Assembly: GCA_015179045.1 (NCBI GenBank)
Contig: WHUZ01000006.1
Location: 1,798,001 to 1,862,000, forward strand
DNA from: Kalaharituber pfeilii
Taxonomy: Eukaryota; Ascomycota; Pezizomycetes; Pezizales; Pezizaceae
Direction of reading: 5' to 3'
DNA: 64,000 bases
The translations under genes were made by a program, and so were the position numbers. Below, one piece after another: positions 57,336 to 64,000 of this stretch. How positions within the stretch are numbered: position 1 is the stretch's first letter; the number at the start of each line of letters is the position of its first letter. The notes under the pieces are model-generated. The model worked only from the letters and a program-made list of their open reading frames with translations, did not search any database and was not told the origin of the DNA.

Positions 57336-57584
57336 TACTATCCAGAACATTTTTCTGGCCTAACTAGATGTACATGCTGATCATTGTTAATATGGCATTA
57401 CTCGATCAGCATGAAAGAGGTATCTATAACATTACAGGATGCTCTGGTTATGAGAATTGGGGAACGTATCGTTGCAGTTGATTGTGTGTTCGCTATTGAA
57501 TTGACTTGTTCATTTTCGGTGTAAGCTACATCTCTTCGTGTACATGCATCTATTGGGTGTGAAGAAGGATGGTAGCATTGCAAA

Positions 57585-57647
57585 TTTTTTTATTTTTATT
57601 TTTTTTATTTCATTACTCGCATGCCGCCCTACGGGCTATGGCGAGGT
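57585..57647 (-). mobile_element. LINE-B micro-insertion (63 bp)
   Basis: T-rich tail, ATTTCATTACTCGCATGCCG, CCCTACGGGCTATGGCGAGG. TAGCATTGCAAA flanks both sides (57573-57584 and 57648-57659). Confidence 0.93.
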
Positions 57648-58074
57648 TAGCATTGCAAAGCACACGAGGTTATAATGTGCAAAAAAGGGTTAGGCTGCTC
57701 GAGGGACAGGAACACGAATATACCGAAGCACAGATACAGAAACACAGGGAAAGAAACACAGACAGGATTCACAGATTTGATATAGCTCGCGGAGGTTGTT
57801 GTGCTACCAAGGGGAGCGGGAAGACCCTCTCAAAAGTCCCCTCTTAAAAGTCCCCTCGGAAAGTGCTGACTACATAAAGGCATGTAACGTCATACACAAA
57901 CAAGTGACTACCCCTTTGCTCCCTCACGTTCGCTCCATCAATGCCATTTGATGGACTTGCCTCCGTTTGCTCTATGCAACATATCCATCCTATTCGTCCC
58001 GCAACAAGGTGCAACTTACTTTCCACGTACATGTAATTTTATGGCGGGGCATGTTCATTCCATATCGTTTTACC

Positions 58075-58162
58075 CCTTTTTTTTTCCCATTTATCTCCTA
58101 TGTACTTAATATCGCCATAGCCTACAGGGCGGCATGCGATTAATGATATTAAGAAAAAAATT
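58075..58162 (+). mobile_element. LINE-B 3' tail
   Basis: CGCCATAGCCTACAGGGCGG, CATGCGATTAATGATATTAA, GAAAAAAA. The stem has a C-to-T change that leaves a wobble pair. The 5' border is unclear. Confidence 0.7.
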
Positions 58163-58319
58163 GAACTTTGATGCATAGCCCTGGACCAGGCCCTTAGAAG
58201 CTTAATATACAACTCAATCGGAGCTGGTTGGGCTACAGCTCACATTTGCTTGAACCGGTCCCAGTGGCAACGCTGCCTGTATAACACTCCATGCTTCTTA
58301 TTACTGTACTGGTGAAGCA

Positions 58320-58745
58320 AATATTATCCTGTCGTTACTAGTGAAAATACTGATCCCCAGTGGTCACGATATGACCCTCCCCCTTTCAGATATTCAGGAG
58401 GAATATTTGCGCCAGGGAAATCTCATAGTGGATCCAGCTGAACTATTATATCAAGAACCTGTCAGCATTCCCTCTTGATCCTCATTTACGTCTGCGTCTG
58501 TACGTCCCATACCTTTGCACCCGCAGCTGCAGCAGCAATCTCGCAACCCCCCGTTGCTGTAATATAAAAAAGCAGAAAACAAAAAACTAAAAACAAGTGG
58601 CCGTTCCAATGCCCTGTTTCCAACTCTCAATTGATCCTCGGTAAGAATCTAACTCCCAAATGATGATCGCTGGAGCCGGAGTTTTACAGTCCATCTTATT
58701 TATTTCCAAGATGCCTCTTCCCTAGCTCAAAATCCAATCGGAGCC
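58320..58745 (+). repeat. Dispersed repeat, uninterrupted copy
   Basis: Corresponds to 2570-2758 joined to 9858-10130 and shows that locus before the LINE-A insertion. It is diverged (roughly 70-75% by eye). Confidence 0.6.
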
Positions 58746-58936
58746 TTCAATCATATACATAGCGCTTGGTACTTCGTGGCCACTTTTTTCATATATTCAA
58801 AATAGTGGCAGCTAGTTGCTAATTATAATTCGAGAGTCTCCTGGATAAGTATATTGTTATGCTACACATTTCACTTGTCTTAATTTGGAGATGATGCACC
58901 AATATCTACTCTAGTTGGATTGTTCTCATATCAATT

Positions 58937-58975
58937 CCTGCGATTAATGATATTAAAAAAAAAAAAAAAAAAAAA
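58937..58975 (+). mobile_element. LINE-B ultra-short insertion (39 bp)
   Basis: Only CCTGCGATTAATGATATT plus about 21 A. TCTCATATCAATT (58924-58936) and TCTCATATAAATT (58976-58988) flank it. The hairpin itself is absent. Confidence 0.85.
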
Positions 58976-58988
58976 TCTCATATAAATT

Positions 58989-60309
58989 GAATATAATCAA
59001 TATTTTCTACTATAAGAAAAAATTAATAATTTCACGACTACCTCAGATGTTATCTCATAATATTTCCGATATATTTCCTGTCCTCGTGCCCAGACTATTA
59101 TCTAAGTGAGCAAAAAATTTGTTGAACTTAAATGTCCGAGTGATTTTTCTTACAATAAATATTATCGCAAGTGTAGGCACCGGTACTGTAGGTAGTGTGC
59201 GCTCGTTGCTGTCGGGAGATGTGCTGCTCGGAGCATATGGAAGGCTTGGCAGCGGTCTTGGTGAGGGAGCAGGGGGGAAGAGGAAGGGCAGTTGGGCCAG
59301 GAGGCGAGGAAATGGGTACAGAAAAGAACTTGTACATAGTCTCATGGAAAGATACCCCACTCGTGGTGCACGCTTTTCCCTCACATTGTGCTGACAATTA
59401 TTTTCGGCTTCCCGTTAGCTCAGCCATAGTATGCCAGGACGTCATACAAAATTTACGCTCAACTCATTTACGAGACTAGCACTGACCTACTCCGTTATTT
59501 CCCTACATACAGAGGGGTGAAACATATAAAATAGCTTCTAGATTAGTTTTTCTGCAACATGCATAAGAAGTTCTCTTGTGGCTCTTGAATTGTGCAAAAG
59601 CTCAAGTGCCGGAGGGCGGTTTGGTGTAAAATGGGGCTCGGTTCCCGATACGGTTTCGCTCGGATGGTTTCAAGTACTGTGGCGGCAGGCGCATGCATGC
59701 TACCGGAAGTAGGCTGTTGCCGAAACCGGGGGGGGGGGAGGTTCTGTATCATATGTGGGTAGGTCATGTATGTATGAGAGGGGAGCGACCGGGAGATTCT
59801 GCTAAAAGACAACCTACACTGAAATACAAAAGTTCTTGCTTGGTGAAGAGATTCCTTCCACAGTACAGCATCACTGCATCGCATTGCTTGAGATTAATAT
59901 GTGAGCGTCTATTCCTCTCGACCCAGTAGTACAAAAACCTCAAGTACATGACCGTTGCAGGACACTTATGAGCACTGCCTCACTTCATTGGGGGATGCGC
60001 GTTGATTTACACTGGGAACCTTTATTTATTTTCAAAATCCCATTGGTTTCCTTCATCGTTCCATGCTGGTTTTTTACCCTCTTTAGACTGTACAGTACTT
60101 TCTTTTTTTCCCTTTCGGAACTTGCCGCTGAGAAGCGTTCGCAGTTCACAACTCGTGCTGCCCGGCAGTCCCAGAGGTCCGCACTCAACCCGAATGTATT
60201 ATGCGTCAGGGTTGCAATATGCATCAGGGTTGCAATACGGTGTGGGAACCCTCTCGGCGCGCGGGGAGGTCGTGCCAACCAGACTACGGTTACCCCGCAT
60301 TTGTAACAT
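58989..60309. other. Intergenic; no gene recognised
   Basis: Short overlapping ORFs only, none with coding character. GGGGGGGGGAGG run at 59730. Confidence 0.35.
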
Positions 60310-60800
60310 GACCATGTTCAGGCCTGCAGCCATGCATATGTCATGTTAGATGACGGCATTCAGCGCAGGTGAGGTAGAATGGCTTGCAGCGGCCAAATGT
60401 TAGGGACTCATATACCTGCGGCCGGTAATAGAAGACAATGGATCGGATACAGGCCAAGGGCACTGATCGGAGGTATGGAGGAACACCCACATCTCGGAGA
60501 AAATGTCAGGAATCGGAGATATGATCATGGCCGGAGTTACGGGATATAGAGATGGTCGGAGATATGTGGACCTAGCTGGTGGAGATAGTTGCTAGCTTAG
60601 ATACCTGCTAGTAATAGCAATGCATAGTAGGCACTGTAGCAGGATTGACTATATTTAAGAAGGTAAAGCACCTAGCGTTCTAGGTTATACATTGATATTT
60701 ACAGCATCGTCAGAACCATAGTACCAACGGAATTTCGAGCGGAGATCTATCAGCAGCACAATACTAAAACGACCCTCAAGGGCCTGCTAAATTAAAACCT
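60310..60800 (+). repeat. Duplicated upstream region of orphan gene copy 3
   Basis: Homologous to 54110-54640, ending just before the ATG of copy 3. Confidence 0.7.
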
Positions 60801-60815
60801 GACACATAGAAAGTT

Positions 60816-61850
60816 ATGGCTACAGCGGCAGCATTCACGCCTATTTCTTTGATGTGAGTGTTCATCAGATTTATATGGATTATCCTTTCATTTGAGATAA
60901 CTTGCTGAGGTTTCGTGATTGATTATCTAGCAATCAAAATGGAGCGCGTATTCCTCATGCAGTTATATTCTTACCTTTGCGGACAGCAGTGTTGCAGACT
61001 TTTGGTGGCGGTTACTCAGTGAGGACGACTCTTTGAAGCAATATGACATCCGTCGTATCAAGCCTCAATACTACGTAGGCTCGCTCAAGGATTTGACTGG
61101 GTATAATAAGGTCCTGTGTCTGGAGGGTGAGAATCGTCCTGAGGATCGCACCATTGTTTTAAACGCAATGAGTGTTCGACCCCTTGATGGCTACAGCAGC
61201 AGGTCATATTATGGCCTTCCAGATTGTATCCCGGTCCAGGAAGCCCTAGAGTATCGCAGTGGGAACTGGTACGTACATTTCCCTGAACTGAGCATGCACT
61301 TCCATCTTCCTGTCTAGATACTTCAACTCGCTTGGTCACTATTAGATTTGGATGTAGTTTGTTTTAGACTTGCAATAAAATCAATACTAACAGGACATAA
61401 AACTGGATTATCATTGACGCTCTCAGTTACTACATTCGCTCCAAAGCCACACCTCATGAATATTGGCATCTCCAACATGGCTATGTCCATGTCTCCTGTA
61501 CAGAGCGTACACAATTTTGCATTGCACGAGCACTTGGAGATAAAAGTACATTTCTTGCAAGGGATATCATGACTGGCTATAAGACAATCATGATTCCGTA
61601 TGACCAGATTATTATAGCAGTGGTGGATCAGAACACTGGTCAGCTTAGCGGTGGCATTTGTCCCCTTAATGAAGTTTATGGGCCACTGGCATATCGGCAG
61701 CAAGCAGGATCCAACAATGCATATGGCAGCCATGATTACACATTGGGAGAGCTACTTACCAAACGGTGCTTTCATGTACTTAGGGCAGAAGGGCAAAGCT
61801 TGGTGTCATACAACCAGAACCATATAGGAGAAAACTGGGAACTTGTGTGA
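60816..61850 (+). pseudogene. Orphan three-exon gene family, copy 3 (frameshift and nonsense)
   Basis: Exon 1 begins at ATG 60816 but has lost 1 nt (TTCACGCC against TTCCATGCC in copies 1, 2 and 4). Exon 2 60931-61268 is open: ILTFADSSVADFWWRLLSED, RIKPQYYVGSLKD, DCIPVQEALEYRSGNW. Exon 3 61394-61850 opens with TAA at 61398-61400 where copies 1 and 2 have CAA; thereafter it reads cleanly through YWHLQHGYVHVSCTERTQFC, AVVDQNTGQLSGGICPLNEV and LVSYNQNHIGENWELV. Function unknown. Confidence 0.72.
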
Positions 61851-61982
61851 TGTGGTTCTAAGTTAGACAGTATCAAGAACATTTTTCTGGCCTAACTACA
61901 TGTACATGATGATCATTGTTAACATGGCACAGAGTGCGTCACAGGGAAACCGATCAAATCCATTAACCTACGTACAGGGTTA

Positions 61983-62891
61983 CTGTAAATGCAAATGACC
62001 CTCAAGTGGGCTTAAATCAAAGCCAGGGCAGGAAGAACATAGTAGATTATTTTTCATACTTCCTTCCCTACTTTGTAGCACATGGGGGGTGACATGCACT
62101 GGAATATACACAACCATAATCTAGGATATACTTTGGAGTCACCATATGTGAATGTGACTACCTGAGGCCTTGCAACTCAGTATATCCTCTGTTGCTTATG
62201 CTAAATAAGTATATCAAGTTTTGTGACCATTGGACTAATCTGTACAGAGTTACAGTTACGTCAGAAACTACATTTTCGCTTACTCAGATTGATGGCAGTA
62301 TTGAGCTATTATTTGATGAGAAAGATGCACAGAGACTCTGTAAAGCTATATTATAGAAATACATGCATGGGGAAATGTTTACTAAGTGGATTGCAGCATT
62401 GACAACTGGTTGGGACAGTTGAGCACTGCAAGGTATACATATAAGTAGAATCTTAACTTCCTCACATAGTACGTAGCAGTGTATGCCAACTTGAATAGCC
62501 TATGCTGAGGAAGCATAGCTAGTTTTGTTGTATATGGCCATGTCATGGTGTCACCATGACGGTCGTGAGCGGCCTGTTTATGTCAGATATATCAGATAGA
62601 TATGTACTATGTGATATACAACAGCAATAATTGCATCACTATCATGTAGTACAATATAGGCTGTATACAGTCTCGAAATCGGCACAAAGGACTAGGTATA
62701 TATAGAGTGGTGGCACTATTATATCAAAGGTGCATTCTCACTTATGCTGGTATACATTAGTACTGCAATGTTGTAAAGTACAACTGATGTGTAGACGCTC
62801 TCTAAAATATGAAAGATGATTCCATATATTCTGCTATGCTTTGGCTTCAATTTGAGCCCCCTTGAGAGCTATTTGTACTCACAGGAATTTT
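61983..62891. mobile_element. TIR element overlapping dispersed repeat R
   Basis: ACTGTAAATGCAAATGACCC, TCAAGTGGGCTTAAATCAAA is inverted at the right (TTCAATTTGAGCCCCCTTGA, GAGCTATTTGTACTCACAGG). Arms of about 45 bp at roughly 75% identity. Interior non-coding. Confidence 0.6.
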
Positions 62892-63190
62892 TTATTGTAG
62901 TATCTAGAAGATGCTTAATATCTCAGTTGGATACAATATTCTGGTACAGGAATATACAGTGCTATATTGCAGATCTCAAGTTATTACTAACAATGTGTTG
63001 TAATATAGCACTGGTAATATCATTGCTACTATTGCACGAGCAGATAGAGTATTATAGTGAGTAGGTATTTGCTAGTAGGTGTAGAGGAAATTATTTTATA
63101 AGGTGCAGAGGTGATGCGCCTGTGGATGCTATAGGAGTGGCATCACTTTTTCAATATAGCCTATAATTATTGATTCATCATACCTATTAA
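62500..63190 (-). repeat. Dispersed repeat R, minus-strand copy
   Basis: Reverse complement is homologous to 19610-20670. The homology extends past the TIR end at 62891, so the repeated unit is larger than the TIR element. Confidence 0.65.
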
Positions 63191-63257
63191 AGGTATATTC
63201 TGTAAGATATGCCTGACATTTGGGTAGTGCAAACAGGTGCAAGGTGCCAAGCGTTAT

Positions 63258-63435
63258 CGGTATGCACATACGGGCTATGGCAAGGGTCTTTATTAATGAA
63301 AGTAAAGAAAAGGCAAAACAATCCCCTAACTAACTACATGTAATGCCCGCGAACTCCTCCGTGATGCGGGTGACAAGCCCGGTATCTCCTACTTCCGTCC
63401 CCTCTCCGACTCGTACCGGACCGTTCTGACGGCGT
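63258..63435 (-). mobile_element. Half-LINE, second truncated copy
   Basis: The minus strand ends its frame with RYESERGRK and stop, followed by a UTR similar to the copy at 54960-55075 (shared blocks TACATGTARTGCCCGCG and TGCGGGTG), then a degraded family-B hairpin (GTATGCACATACGGGCTATG). Poly-A is lost. Confidence 0.65.
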
Positions 63436-63601
63436 AAATCATAGTATGCAACCATGAAACAACCGGCAGCATGAGTGGCGTAGGATTGCTCGAAGCGGTC
63501 ATCTGAACTCCAACGAGGGGAAATTTAGCAGCAACAGCACAATACACCTACAAGCGATCCCTCATTTAACACCTCTCAACCCAATCATTCGCTTAGAAAG
63601 G

Positions 63602-64000
63602 ATGGCTACAGCTGGAGCATTCCATGCCTATTTCCCTATTTCGTTGATGTGAGAGTTCCTGAAATTCATAGGTATAGATTATCTTTTCGATAGAGAAATT
63701 GCTGAAGTTTTATTATGCGTGTGTAGCTCTCACAAGGTAATTCGTATTACAAAGGCCGTTATATCCTTACCTTTGCACACAGCGGTATTGCGGATTGTTG
63801 GTGGCGGGTGGTCAGCGAAAACGATTCTTTGATGGAGTATAACCTACGTCGTATGAGGCCTCAGTATTACGTAGCTTCACACAAGAATGAAGAGCATGTT
63901 AAAAAGGTCTTGCATGAGGCACTTGGAGCTTTCTTTGATGAGCATAACACTCTTTCAAGCTTCATGTTTGTCCGAAAGTTTGCTTGTAGACAGGACAAAT
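63602..64000 (+). pseudogene. Orphan three-exon gene family, copy 4 (5' part, frameshifted)
   Basis: ATG 63602 (MATAGAFHAYF), then an 8-nt tandem duplication (CCTATTTC) shifts the 13-codon first exon. Exon 2 begins after TGTAG at 63727 and is open to the window edge: SYYKGRYILTFAHSGIADCW, MRPQYYVASHKN, EHNTLSSFMFVRKF. It is closest to copy 1, as is its upstream flank (63440-63600 against 27165-27313). Exon 3 is outside the window. Confidence 0.68.

Overview
The window looks like nuclear DNA of a filamentous ascomycete, probably a transposon-rich Pezizomycete-type (truffle-like) genome. The grounds are short GT-AG introns of about 50-190 bp, a HET-domain gene, two NACHT (STAND/NLR) genes with the same fungal N-terminal domain, Tad-like LINEs with an RNase H domain, and Fot1/pogo DNA transposons. 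The species is not identified. I found no rRNA, tRNA or CRISPR locus.

Layout. 1-13 kb is a transposon nest: a gene 3' fragment, TIR elements, an almost complete 7.1-kb Tad-type LINE (2759-9857, 14-bp target-site duplication) and a four-level nested insertion (10424-12205). 13.7-18.9 kb (minus) is an NLR with 14 near-identical ankyrin repeats, broken by one frameshift and one in-frame stop. 19.6-25.5 kb holds more repeats and a complete but mutated pogo/Fot1 element (23255-25454). 27.3-28.3 kb is copy 1 of an unrecognised gene family whose other copies lie at 54.6, 60.8 and 63.6 kb; every copy carries its own different disabling mutation. 29.9-31.2 and 35.0-37.8 kb are direct repeats flanking an intact single-exon HET-domain gene with predicted membrane segments (31900-34704). 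39.0-44.7 kb (plus) is an intact 7-exon NACHT-pentapeptide-WD40 gene whose exons sum to 1769 codons in one frame. 48.7-49.7 kb is a 3-exon coiled-coil gene. The remainder is LINE fragments, fold-back elements and MITEs.

How it fits together. Host genes of the self/non-self recognition type (NLR-ankyrin, HET, NLR-WD40) sit within 31 kb of each other in a repeat island, a setting that favours repeat turnover, gene loss and presence/absence polymorphism. Two LINE families dominate. Family A is the complete Tad-like element. Family B ends in a short conserved hairpin followed by poly-A. Both have left many insertions so 5'-truncated that only the last 15-60 nt plus poly-A remain, yet they keep target-site duplications. 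An ORF1-only 'half-LINE' also ends in the family-B tail. All introns, splice sites and protein families below were read by eye; no database search was run.
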